A DNA stretch of 64,000 nt, from positions 1 to 64,000 of the forward strand of contig DXGQ01000016.1 of NCBI GenBank assembly GCA_019113845.1. The letters are read 5' to 3'. Under the pieces are notes generated by a model, which saw only the letters and a program-made list of their open reading frames with translations, did no database searches and was not told the origin of the DNA. Shown here one piece after another: positions 51,737 to 60,107 of the stretch (position 1 is its first letter; each line of letters opens with the position of its first letter). This stretch comes from Candidatus Anaerobutyricum avicola (GTDB taxonomy: Bacteria; Bacillota; Clostridia; Lachnospirales; Lachnospiraceae). The position numbers were made by a program, and so were the translations under genes.

Positions 51737-52765
51737 ATGGAAAAGAAAAATTTGGACTGGGGTTCCATCGGTTTTAATTATCGACAGACAGATGCCAGAT
51801 TTGTGGCGAATTATAAAAACGGCGCCTGGGACGAGGGAACTCTGACAGATGACGCCAATGTAGTGATCAGTGAGTGTGCCGGCGTTCTGCAGTACTCTCA
51901 GTCTTGTTTTGAAGGTCTGAAGGCCTATACGACAGAAGACGGAAAGGTAGTCTGCTTCCGCCCGGACTTAAACGCATCCCGTATGGCAGACAGCTGCCGG
52001 AGACTGGAGATGCCGGTTTATCCGGAAGATAAGTTTGTGGATGCTGTTGTGAAGACCGTGCAGGCGAATCTTGCATATGTTCCGCCGTTTGGTTCCGGAG
52101 CGACGCTTTACATCCGTCCGTACATGTTCGGTTCCAGCCCGGTTATCGGTGTAAAACCGGCAGATGAATATCAGTTCCGGGTATTTGTCACACCGGTAGG
52201 TCCGTATTTCAGCGGAGGCGCGAAACCGGTAACGATCCGCGTCAGTGATTATGACCGTGCGGCACCACACGGAACCGGTCACATCAAGGCAGGTCTTAAC
52301 TATGCGATGAGTCTGTATCCGATCATGGAGGCACATCGTCAGGGTTACGATGAGAATATGTATCTGGACCCGGCTACGAGAACGAAGGTTGAGGAGACCG
52401 GTGGAGCGAACTTTATCTTTATCACAAAAGATGGCAAACTGGTAACACCGAAGTCTGACAGCATCCTGCCGTCCATCACCCGCCGTTCCATCTGCTACGT
52501 GGCAGAACATTATCTGGGTATGGAAGTGGAGCACAGAGAAGTATTATTTGACGAAGTAAAAGATTTTGCGGAATGTGGTCTTTGCGGTACAGCCGCAGTG
52601 ATCTCCCCGGTCGGCAAGATCGTTGACCATGGAAATGAGATCTGTTTCCCGAGCGGTATGGACGCCATGGGACCGGTCATCCAGAAGTTATACGACACAC
52701 TGACCGGCATCCAGATGGGACACATCGAAGCGCCGGAAGGATGGATCAAAGTGATCGCTGAATAA
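51737..52765 (+). CDS. ilvE: Branched-chain amino acid aminotransferase
   Basis: A 342-residue PLP-fold IV aminotransferase, interconverting Leu, Ile and Val with their 2-keto acids. It has SCFEGLKAY, RPDLNASRM, RPYMFGSSPV and the PLP-lysine region H-I-K-A-G-L-N-Y. It matches the IlvE2-type BCAT. It starts after GAAAGGAAG and is followed by a terminator. Confidence 0.93.
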   Translation: MEKKNLDWGSIGFNYRQTDARFVANYKNGAWDEGTLTDDANVVISECAGVLQYSQSCFEGLKAYTTEDGKVVCFRPDLNASRMADSCRRLEMPVYPEDKFVDAVVKTVQANLAYVPPFGSGATLYIRPYMFGSSPVIGVKPADEYQFRVFVTPVGPYFSGGAKPVTIRVSDYDRAAPHGTGHIKAGLNYAMSLYPIMEAHRQGYDENMYLDPATRTKVEETGGANFIFITKDGKLVTPKSDSILPSITRRSICYVAEHYLGMEVEHREVLFDEVKDFAECGLCGTAAVISPVGKIVDHGNEICFPSGMDAMGPVIQKLYDTLTGIQMGHIEAPEGWIKVIAE

Positions 52766-52860
52766 CAGCGGCAACTGCGCAGGCATAGTATAAGCGCGAT
52801 AAGAAGTTCATAAGGATGCTCACAGATGCTGTGAGGATACATCATAAAGACGTGACAGGA

Positions 52861-52917
52861 GGCTCTGTCCGGGTGAGACGTTGTGAAAGACGTTTTCCCG
52901 GGCAGGGTCTTTTTTTC
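52861..52917 (+). terminator. Terminator after ilvE
   Basis: A GC-rich stem (TCCGGG...CCCGGG with CTCTG/CAGGG pairs) around a loop of about 20 bases, followed by seven T. Confidence 0.7.
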
Positions 52918-53080
52918 ATGCTATAGAAAACTTTGTTTCCGGGAAATAAAAAAACTCTGTACATTTTCAGAATGATAAAAATTTTTTTATGCATAATAGC
53001 TAAAGAGAGACAAATTAAAGCTGTTTTTTATGTTATTTTATGATATACTGTATAAAACCGAACATAGGGAGGATTTACAG

Positions 53081-55033
53081 ATGCAGGAGAAAAAACAGGT
53101 ACAGAAAAAAGCAAAAACTCCAGCGAAGGAGTCGGAATACACATTTATTTCGGAGTTTGACCAATATCTTTTTGGTCAGGGCACACATTACGATTTATAT
53201 AATAAACTGGGCGCACACCCTATGGAGATGAACGGACAGAAGGGAGTATTTTTTGCTGTGTGGGCGCCGAACGCACAGAAAGTATCTGTAGTGGGCGACT
53301 TTAACCGCTGGGACAGAGAGGCGCACCTGATGAAGAGGACAGAGCCGATGGGCATCTATGAGCTGTTCATCCCGGACCTGGCGGAGGGCGAGATTTACAA
53401 ATACTGCGTGACGACAAAACAGGGTAATGAAGTATTAAAAACAGACCCGTACGCTTTCCAGATGGAAAAACGGCCGAACAATGCCTCCGTGATCACGGAT
53501 ATTTCCAACTTCAAGTGGGGTGATAAGAAATGGATGGAGCACCGCAGTAAGTTTGATGTGCGGAAGGATCCGATGTTTGTCTATGAGGTGCATCCGGGTT
53601 CCTGGAAGAAGCACGCCATCACCGATGAGGACGAGGACGGCTATTATAACTACAGAGAGCTGGCGGTGGAACTGGCCAGATACGTGCAGGATATGGGTTA
53701 CACCCATGTGGAACTGATGGGTATCGCGGAGCATCCGTTTGACGGTTCCTGGGGATATCAGGTAACCGGCTATTTTGCACCGACTTCCCGTCACGGTTCC
53801 GCACAGGATTTTCAGTTCTTTGTGAATTATCTGCATGAACATAAGATTGGTATCATCCTCGACTGGGTACCGGCACATTTCCCGAGAGACGCCTTCGGAC
53901 TGGCTGAGTTTGACGGCACCTGCCTTTATGAGTATGCGGATCCGAGAAAGGGAGAGCATCCGGACTGGGGAACCAAGGTCTTTGATTACGGCAAGACAGA
54001 AGTAAAGAACTTCCTGATCTGCAACGCGCTGTACTGGATCGAGAAGTACCACATCGACGGTCTCCGTGTGGATGCGGTCGCTTCCATGCTGTATCTGGAC
54101 TATGGCCGCCGGGACGGCGAGTGGGTACCGAATATCTATGGCGGCAATGAGAACCTGGAAGCCATCGAGTTCTTCAAACATTTGAACACGGTGGTGGAAG
54201 GACGGAATCCGGGAGCAGTCATGATCGCCGAAGAATCCACCGCATGGCCAAAGGTGACGGACAAGGCCGAGTATGGCGGTCTGAATTTCAGCCTCAAGTG
54301 GAACATGGGCTGGATGCATGATTTCCTTGAGTACATGAAGCTGGATCCGTATTTCAGAAAATATAATCACAATAAGATGACCTTTGCCATGATGTATGCC
54401 TATGCGGAGAACTATATGCTCGTGCTCTCCCATGACGAAGTTGTGCATCTGAAATGTTCCATGATCGAAAAGATGCCTGGACTGTATGATGATAAGTTCC
54501 GCAACCTGATGGTAGGCTACACCTTTATGACCGGCCATCCGGGCAAAAAGCTTCTCTTCATGGGACAGGATTTCGGACAGCATCAGGAGTGGAGCGAGGC
54601 GAGAGAGCTTGACTGGTTCCTTCTGGAAAAAGACAGAAACCGTCAGCTGCAGAACTTTGTGCGGGCGCTTCTGCACATTTACAGAAAGAATAAATGTCTC
54701 TACGAGTATGACTGCTATCCGGAAGGATTCGAGTGGATCAATGCCAACGACGGCGACCGGAGCATTTTCTCCTTCACGAGACATTCGGCCAATGGCAAGA
54801 ACAACTTGCTCTTTGTCTGCAACTTCACGCCGGTGGCAAGACCGGATTACCGGGTGGGAACCACCTGCCGCAGAAAACACACGCTGATCTTAAACAGCGA
54901 CGCAGCCGAGTTCGGCGGCTCCGGAAAGAAACGTCCGGAATTGTACAAGCCGGTGAAGAAACCTTGCGACGACCGCAAGTACTCCATCGCCTACGACCTG
55001 CCGGCATATGGCGTAGCGATCTTTAAATACTAA
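53081..55033 (+). CDS. glgB: 1,4-alpha-glucan branching enzyme
   Basis: This 650-residue GH13 enzyme introduces alpha-1,6 branches in glycogen. It has an N-terminal CBM48-like module (GVFFAVWAPNAQKVSVVGDF), then the catalytic barrel: VHPGSWKK, V-E-L-M-G-I-A-E-H-P-F, GLRVDAVASML (Asp nucleophile), A-E-E-S-T (Glu) and L-S-H-D-E-V (transition-state Asp). The C-terminal domain closes with GVAIFKY. The ATG at 53081 follows GGGAGGATTTACAG. Tandem terminators follow. It partners glgA but is far from it. Confidence 0.95.
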   Translation: MQEKKQVQKKAKTPAKESEYTFISEFDQYLFGQGTHYDLYNKLGAHPMEMNGQKGVFFAVWAPNAQKVSVVGDFNRWDREAHLMKRTEPMGIYELFIPDLAEGEIYKYCVTTKQGNEVLKTDPYAFQMEKRPNNASVITDISNFKWGDKKWMEHRSKFDVRKDPMFVYEVHPGSWKKHAITDEDEDGYYNYRELAVELARYVQDMGYTHVELMGIAEHPFDGSWGYQVTGYFAPTSRHGSAQDFQFFVNYLHEHKIGIILDWVPAHFPRDAFGLAEFDGTCLYEYADPRKGEHPDWGTKVFDYGKTEVKNFLICNALYWIEKYHIDGLRVDAVASMLYLDYGRRDGEWVPNIYGGNENLEAIEFFKHLNTVVEGRNPGAVMIAEESTAWPKVTDKAEYGGLNFSLKWNMGWMHDFLEYMKLDPYFRKYNHNKMTFAMMYAYAENYMLVLSHDEVVHLKCSMIEKMPGLYDDKFRNLMVGYTFMTGHPGKKLLFMGQDFGQHQEWSEARELDWFLLEKDRNRQLQNFVRALLHIYRKNKCLYEYDCYPEGFEWINANDGDRSIFSFTRHSANGKNNLLFVCNFTPVARPDYRVGTTCRRKHTLILNSDAAEFGGSGKKRPELYKPVKKPCDDRKYSIAYDLPAYGVAIFKY

Positions 55034-55112
55034 CAGACCAGACCCTGCGCAAAAGCAGTGTCAGTATTTTTAAAATATGTGACTGCATGCTGCAGTTAAT
55101 ATGAAACAAATG

Positions 55113-55221
55113 AAATCCGCCGACGGCACTACCATCGGCGGATTTTTTTGAAAGTTACTGACAGCGTCGCCGGCGGATTTTTTTCGAAAGTGAATGGCAG
55201 TACTGCCGGCAGATTTTTTTG
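55113..55221 (+). repeat. Terminator and tandem degenerate copies after glgB
   Basis: The stem AAATCCGCCGA/TCGGCGGATTTTTTT (55113-55149) is followed by two degenerate copies of its 3' half (GCCGGCGGATTTTTTT, about 55170-55185; GCCGGCAGATTTTTTT, about 55206-55220), spaced by about 36 bp. The repeated unit also includes GAAAGT and a G-C-A-G piece. They may arise by slippage or unequal recombination. Confidence 0.7.
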
Positions 55222-55275
55222 GCAGATTATGTTTCCAGAAGTTATCTGATCAGATAAAAAGAAAAGAGGAGGATC

Positions 55276-56109
55276 ATGGCAGAAAAACAGAACAGAATCA
55301 CCTTATATTGGCAGACGGATACACAGGGAAGGCGCTTCCTTGTACCCGGCAGTTTGGAAGGAAGACTGGACGGAGAGGAGCTGGAAGTTGTGTTGAAAGA
55401 GAAAGTGGAGCCGGGCGCCGCAAAACTGGAAGCGGCACTGGAAGAGAAGGCGAAGCGGGGCGCCACGCGCTTCCCTGTTTTTCAGCAAAAAGCCGGAACC
55501 TACGGCATATACAGCGAATATATGACCCGTCACGGCTGTGCCTGCTGCTCCCTCACTACATTGTTGGCGGCCTATGTTCCGGGATACAGCGCATTGCGCC
55601 CGGAAAAGACCGTCGCGCAGGTGGAGCGGGAGCATTTTGGTGAGGCAGTCTGGAAGAAAAATTATGGAAAACATATCGCAAGACAGATGCCGGTCTCCCT
55701 CTACGGCATCTCCAGGATTCTCACCGACTACGGCGTGCCGCACCGGTACGTGGGAGCCTTTGAGGACGAGGACGCACTGCGTGAGATTGGTGCGCATCTT
55801 TATTCCGACAGACCGGTGGTGGTGGAGACCAGCCGTATGAAACGGCAAAACGGACGGATCGTGCGATGGTTTGACAAACGATTTGCCGGGTCGTATCACA
55901 CGATGATCTTACTTGGTATGGACGAATCGGGACAGGTCATCTTTACAGACTCCGCCACGAGAGAATGGTCGGGAGAGTGGCAGCGGCTGAAAAAAGCGGC
56001 GCTATCCGACCTGCTCGCCTACATGTTTCCGCAGAAAAACACCGGAGATACCCATGTGTATTTCAGCCGGAGGAAGAATACAGGCGGGTATATTCTGATT
56101 GATGCGTGA
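55276..56109 (+). CDS. C39-like protein without signal peptide
   Basis: A 277-residue protein that shares the peptidase-like domain of the gene at 50075: M-T-R-H-G-C-A-C-C (Cys in the first block), ARQMPVSLYGISRIL, S-Y-H-T-M-I-L-L-G (His) and G-G-Y-I-L-I-D at the end. The N-terminal 80 residues are a different charged module (QTDTQGRRFLVPGSL...EAALEEKAKRG). No signal peptide or Ig-like repeats were seen, so it is likely cytoplasmic or exported by another route. Starts after GAGGAGGATC. Confidence 0.75.
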   Translation: MAEKQNRITLYWQTDTQGRRFLVPGSLEGRLDGEELEVVLKEKVEPGAAKLEAALEEKAKRGATRFPVFQQKAGTYGIYSEYMTRHGCACCSLTTLLAAYVPGYSALRPEKTVAQVEREHFGEAVWKKNYGKHIARQMPVSLYGISRILTDYGVPHRYVGAFEDEDALREIGAHLYSDRPVVVETSRMKRQNGRIVRWFDKRFAGSYHTMILLGMDESGQVIFTDSATREWSGEWQRLKKAALSDLLAYMFPQKNTGDTHVYFSRRKNTGGYILIDA

Positions 56110-56129
56110 AAACGGGGATTTGTAAAGGT

Positions 56130-56338
56130 GATAACAGATATCTCATATAACAGACGATGCCATTCGTTCTCATACAGTTCCTCCCGACTCGACCCTCACT
56201 CGGACCACAGGCGTTTTTTGATCGGCAGGGAGAAACTGCTTTGCATTTTCTCCCTGCCTTCCACAAGTCTTAGCCAGTCCTCCCTCACAGCTCGCGGTCG
56301 GAAACTGTATGCACTCCGAATGGCATCTGGATATTTAT
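56130..56338. repeat. Palindromic element related to the 245-bp repeat
   Basis: GATGCCATTCG (56156-56166) and CATACAGTT (56171-56179) recur inverted at 56317-56327 and 56303-56311. Between them is a hairpin GGCAGGGAGAA/TTCTCCCTGCC (56224-56258). It shares the CTCACTCGG and CAGCTCGC blocks with the 245-bp repeat that starts 46 bp downstream. Confidence 0.65.
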
Positions 56339-56383
56339 AAACACTGTTTTATCTTTACAAAAATCCTGTGTATATTGGCAAAA

Positions 56384-56629
56384 CAGCAGGCTATAGACAT
56401 AGATAGTTGTTTTGTCGGGGGGATAAGAAACAGATAATTTTATACAGCACAGATGACGTTCCGGACACAGACAGACTTCGACTGCGAGCTGTGAGCGAGG
56501 ACGGTCATATTCCCTGCATAGCTGAGCCTGTCGTTCCGTCTGAGTGAGGGCCGAGCAGGAGAACCTGTCTGTGTTACAGCGTCATCGTCTGTGTTACAAG
56601 TTATATTTCTTATCACCGCGACAAATCCC
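56384..56629. repeat. Dispersed palindromic repeat, copy 2 (about 246 bp)
   Basis: Same orientation as the copy at 1-245, roughly 93% identical by eye. It shares the GATAAGAAACAGATAATTTTA start, CCGGACACAGACAG and the GTCATCGTCTGTGTTACAAG end. Copy 2 lies upstream of the tyrS promoter. Confidence 0.8.
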
Positions 56630-56694
56630 TATACTAAACAGTCGGCTTGACAGGTACCGGTCGGGCACGCCTGGCAGACATATCAAAATAACAG

Positions 56695-56723
56695 TTGACA
56701 AACGGCCTTTTATTGCTTAGAAT
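56695..56723 (+). promoter_or_regulatory. tyrS promoter
   Basis: TTGACA (56695-56700) and TAGAAT (56718-56723) are 17 bases apart, just after the palindromic repeat and just before the T-box leader. Confidence 0.8.
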
Positions 56724-56734
56724 AAGTTACATCC

Positions 56735-57050
56735 GAGTTATCCGGCAGGGATAACAGTAGTAAATATCGCAAATACGATGACGGAAACAAGTAGCTTTCG
56801 CAGTAGTATCCAGAGAGCGGCCGGCTGGTGAAAGGCCAATAGGACTGCGGATGGCGAATACATTCCCGAGTAGCGCACCGAACGGAAGGCGGACTTCCCT
56901 GTAGGCTGCGACGGGGTGGCGGGCGTTATTCCCGCTGAGACTGTGAACGCGCAGACTCATGAGGCTGGCAGCGCAGGCTGTCGGTGAAGTAAGGTGGTAC
57001 CGCGAGAGATCTCGCCCTTATCTGTTTTGGCAGATAGGGGCTTTTTTTAT
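56735..57050 (+). ncRNA. Tyrosyl-tRNA-sensing T-box leader
   Basis: The leader contains a stem I with the AGAGAG and G-A-A-T-A-C specifier region (TAC, a Tyr codon, at 56859-56861), and the conserved T-box sequence AAGGTGGTACCGCG (about 56991-57004). The terminator is at 57014-57048. Uncharged tRNA-Tyr would stabilise the antiterminator and allow transcription of tyrS. Confidence 0.92.
57014..57048 (+). terminator. T-box-controlled terminator of tyrS
   Basis: GCCCTTATCTG pairs with CAGATAGGGGC around TTTTGG and is followed by seven T. Confidence 0.88.
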
Positions 57051-57191
57051 TTTACAGAAAATAAAAGCCCTTCGGGCTGGATGTGCACTCGTGCGAAGCG
57101 GAAATTTGTCGCAAATGCGACTGTGCCCGGCGTGGGAGTTCCGCAAAACAAAACTTTTTTACTATCATTACCAATCAGGAGGAAAGAAAAG

Positions 57192-58418
57192 ATGACCTTA
57201 TACGATGAATTAGTGGCAAGAGGACTCATTGCCCAGGTGACAAATGAAGAAGAGATCAAGAAGCTGATCAACGAAGGCAAGGCGACGTTCTACATCGGCT
57301 TTGACCCGACGGCGGACAGCCTGCATGTGGGACATTTTATGGCGCTGTGCCTGATGAAACGTCTGCAGATGGCCGGTAATAAGCCGATCGCTCTGCTGGG
57401 CGGCGGAACCGGTATGATCGGCGACCCGTCCGGACGTACGGATATGCGTCAGATGCTGACGAAGGAGACCATCGATCATAATATCGAGTGTTTCAAAAAG
57501 CAGATGAGCCGTTTTATTGACTTTTCTGACGGCAAGGCGCTGATGGTCAACAATGCGGACTGGCTTCTGGACTTAAATTATGTGGATCTGCTCCGCGAGG
57601 TGGGCGCATGCTTCTCTGTCAACAACATGCTCCGTGCGGAGTGTTACAAGCAGCGTATGGAGAAGGGACTGTCCTTCCTGGAGTTTAACTACATGATCAT
57701 GCAGAGCTACGACTTCTACGCATTATACCAGAAATACGGCTGTAACATGCAGTTTGGCGGCAACGACCAGTGGAGCAACATGCTGGGCGGTACGGAGCTG
57801 ATTCGTCGTAAGCTGGGCAAAGACGCGTACGCCATGACCATCACGCTGCTGTTGAATTCCGAGGGCAAGAAGATGGGTAAGACCCAGTCCGGCGCCGTAT
57901 GGCTGGACCCGAATAAGACGTCTCCGTTTGACTTCTACCAGTACTGGAGAAATGTCGCTGACGCCGACGTTATGAAATGTATCCGTATGCTGACCTTCCT
58001 GCCGTTGGAAGAGATTGACGCCATGGCAGACTGGGAAGGCAGCCAGTTAAATAAGGCCAAAGAGATTCTCGCTTATGAACTGACCAAGTTGGTACACGGC
58101 GAGGAAGAAGCTAAGAAAGCCCAGAGCGCCGCAAAAGCATTGTTCGTACAGGCCGGCGTTTCCGCAGATATGCCGGAATGTGAGCTGATTGCCGATGACT
58201 TCACTGACGGAACCATGGATATCCTCGGTCTTCTGGTGAAAGCCGGTCTGGCAGCGACCCGCTCCGAGGCAAGAAGAAATGTAACGCAGGGCGGCGTCAC
58301 TGTGGACGGCGAGAAGATCACAGACATCAAGACATCCTATAGCTTGGACGATTTCAAGGGAGACGGCAAGGTTGTAAAACGAGGCAAGAAGAAATTTATC
58401 AAAGTCGTTGCAAAATAA
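57192..58418 (+). CDS. tyrS: Tyrosine--tRNA ligase
   Basis: A 408-residue class I synthetase. It has the HVGHF motif (HIGH), a nucleotide-binding block GGTGMIGDPSGR, the G-G-N-D-Q-W segment, a KMSKS-like GKKMGKTQSG and a C-terminal S4 RNA-binding domain (L-V-K-A-G-L-A-A-T-R-S-E-A-R-R). The ATG at 57192 follows AGGAGGAAAG. Expression is expected to depend on the T-box leader. A GC-rich spacer of about 140 bp separates the leader terminator and the gene. Confidence 0.96.
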   Translation: MTLYDELVARGLIAQVTNEEEIKKLINEGKATFYIGFDPTADSLHVGHFMALCLMKRLQMAGNKPIALLGGGTGMIGDPSGRTDMRQMLTKETIDHNIECFKKQMSRFIDFSDGKALMVNNADWLLDLNYVDLLREVGACFSVNNMLRAECYKQRMEKGLSFLEFNYMIMQSYDFYALYQKYGCNMQFGGNDQWSNMLGGTELIRRKLGKDAYAMTITLLLNSEGKKMGKTQSGAVWLDPNKTSPFDFYQYWRNVADADVMKCIRMLTFLPLEEIDAMADWEGSQLNKAKEILAYELTKLVHGEEEAKKAQSAAKALFVQAGVSADMPECELIADDFTDGTMDILGLLVKAGLAATRSEARRNVTQGGVTVDGEKITDIKTSYSLDDFKGDGKVVKRGKKKFIKVVAK

Positions 58419-58458
58419 TTGACGATCACCGGCCGGTCACTGACCGGGAAAACGAACC

Positions 58459-58490
58459 ACACCCCCGCCATATTGACGGGGGTGTATTTA
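58459..58490 (+). terminator. tyrS terminator
   Basis: ACACCCCCG pairs with CGGGGGTGT around CCATATTGA, followed by ATTTATATAA. Confidence 0.7.
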
Positions 58491-58542
58491 TATAAGGACT
58501 GTGTTTCTGCCGGGAGTGCATGTGTACCGGAACATCCCCGTG

Positions 58543-59112
58543 CTATCTGTGTTTAGCTTTGCAAATGAGCTGAGTCATGGTTCCCATAGGACAGTAAACA
58601 CACCAGCTGCGGGGTTTGAACAGTACCATGGTCACAAGCCCCAGTACGGTGGATGTGAGCATCACACTGTAAAAACCGAAGGCAAACTGGGCGACTCCTT
58701 CATGGAACAGAGTTCCGTGATAAGCCCAATGCCATGGCAGTCTGAAGGTCCACAGGAGTGTGACTGCCTGTTTTAGATCCTGCGCGCCGGAAAATACCAG
58801 ATAGGTATTCCAGAGCATCAGGAAGAACATGGCAAAGAAAAATGTGAGAAAACCATACCGGAACCATTTGCTTTTCATCCATTTAGGGATATCCTTTTTC
58901 CGGGAAAGACCAAAACGGCCGCCCAGAAGACCGAACAGCTGGCCTCTGCCGCAATAGCGATTGCAGTATCCCTTCGTACCTTTGATCACTGAGATGAGCA
59001 GAGGGATGAAAAAGCAGAGCAGCCCCAGCCATGCAAACAGAATATTAAAGAACCCGAGGATCAGATAGGCCAGGGACGCAACCCATAGATAATCATACCA
59101 TTTATACTTCAT
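58543..59112 (-). CDS. NapH/NosR-type iron-sulfur membrane protein
   Basis: This 189-residue protein has about four membrane helices and two cysteine clusters: C-N-R-Y-C-G-R-G near residue 50 and C-V-Y-C-P-M-G near residue 175. The pattern is that of the 4Fe-4S membrane proteins (PF12801 family) that pass electrons between ferredoxin and a quinone or reductase. The terminal reductase is not in the window. It shares a transcript with the ferredoxin gene upstream. Confidence 0.78.
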   Translation of the reverse strand: MKYKWYDYLWVASLAYLILGFFNILFAWLGLLCFFIPLLISVIKGTKGYCNRYCGRGQLFGLLGGRFGLSRKKDIPKWMKSKWFRYGFLTFFFAMFFLMLWNTYLVFSGAQDLKQAVTLLWTFRLPWHWAYHGTLFHEGVAQFAFGFYSVMLTSTVLGLVTMVLFKPRSWCVYCPMGTMTQLICKAKHR

Positions 59113-59166
59113 TCTTTCTCCTTTCCTGATACATTTCCTGCGTCAATATATGGTAGATTTGAAAGA

Positions 59167-59379
59167 TCAATTTCCAATCTCCACCTCCCGGATCTCAATG
59201 ACGCTGGCCGGACATTCTCTGGCACATTTGCCGCAGCCGACACATTTCTTTCTGTCCACTTGCGCAGCGATCCCATGATCGATATGAATCGCCCCCATGG
59301 GACAAACCTTTACACAGCATCCGCAGGCCACGCAGTCTGTCGTTTCCACGATCGCTGTTCGTCTTTTTTTCGTTGTCAT
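59167..59379 (-). CDS. Two-[4Fe-4S] ferredoxin
   Basis: A 70-residue ferredoxin with two C-x2-C-x2-C-x3-C-P motifs: C-V-A-C-G-C-C-V-K-V-C-P and C-V-G-C-G-K-C-A-R-E-C-P. It carries electrons at low potential. The start at 59379 follows GGGAGGAAATAT. It lies just upstream of the NapH-type membrane protein, so they probably form one electron-transfer unit. Confidence 0.9.
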   Translation of the reverse strand: MTTKKRRTAIVETTDCVACGCCVKVCPMGAIHIDHGIAAQVDRKKCVGCGKCARECPASVIEIREVEIGN

Positions 59380-59552
59380 ATATTTCCTCCCGAATTTGAT
59401 GCTCTCATTATAACAGCAGAGCGCCTTTCTTTCTGTGATAACGTCACATTTCATAAGAAGAAATGGATAAAAAGCGGCATCAGAAGAAGCGGGGCGGTTC
59501 CTTCGGCTTTCCACCCGCATATGATAAAGTAAAACGATAAAAGGAAACTGTT

Positions 59553-59972
59553 ATGATCGCGTTTATTTCCATATCGGATGCACTCCGATTATGTTATGAT
59601 AAAAAAGGAATTCTCATTGATGTCCGACCGGAGGAAGAATACCGGGCAGGGCATCTGCCCATGGCGGAAAATGTCCCGCTGGAACGGATCCAGAAGGGGG
59701 AATATCCTCCGGAAGAGAAACCGGAAAAAGGATCGACAGAGAAACCGGATACGGAGACAGGCAGACAGCCAGAAGAACGTTTGAAAAGACAGCAGGAGGA
59801 AAATCTGCCGCTCTTCCTGTATTGTGATACCGGCGTCAGCAGTATGTTGGCGGCGAGAAAACTGGGGGAAGCCGGCAGGAAGGCGTACAGTGTTGCCGGG
59901 GGATTACAGTCGTACCGGGGGTATCTGGAGAAGGAAGAAGATAAGCTCTGGACGATGGTATTTGTGGAATAG
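59553..59972 (+). CDS. Rhodanese-domain protein
   Basis: This 139-residue protein has the rhodanese fold (LIDVRPEEEYRAGHLPMAENV, in pieces L-I-D-V-R-P, G-H-L-P-M-A) and the catalytic Cys in C-D-T-G-V-S-S. A charged insertion of about 30 residues (K-P-E-K-G-S-T-E-K-P-D-T-E-T) precedes the Cys segment. It probably transfers sulfur to a thiol acceptor. Start after AAAAGGAAACTGTT. Divergent from the ferredoxin pair. Confidence 0.88.
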   Translation: MIAFISISDALRLCYDKKGILIDVRPEEEYRAGHLPMAENVPLERIQKGEYPPEEKPEKGSTEKPDTETGRQPEERLKRQQEENLPLFLYCDTGVSSMLAARKLGEAGRKAYSVAGGLQSYRGYLEKEEDKLWTMVFVE

Positions 59973-60107
59973 GAAGAAAAGAGGAGTGTCACCTGCCCGG
60001 ATACGGGCCGTCCGGCAGTCTTGGGAGTTGACACATTCCGGCGGAATCAGTAAAATACTTCTATATTATAGTTTACAATGCATTTACAGCAAACAGATGG
60101 AGGAAAC

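Noticed and set aside
56727..56960. Minus-strand frame in the T-box region
   Set aside because: It lies fully in the structured leader and has no ribosome site.
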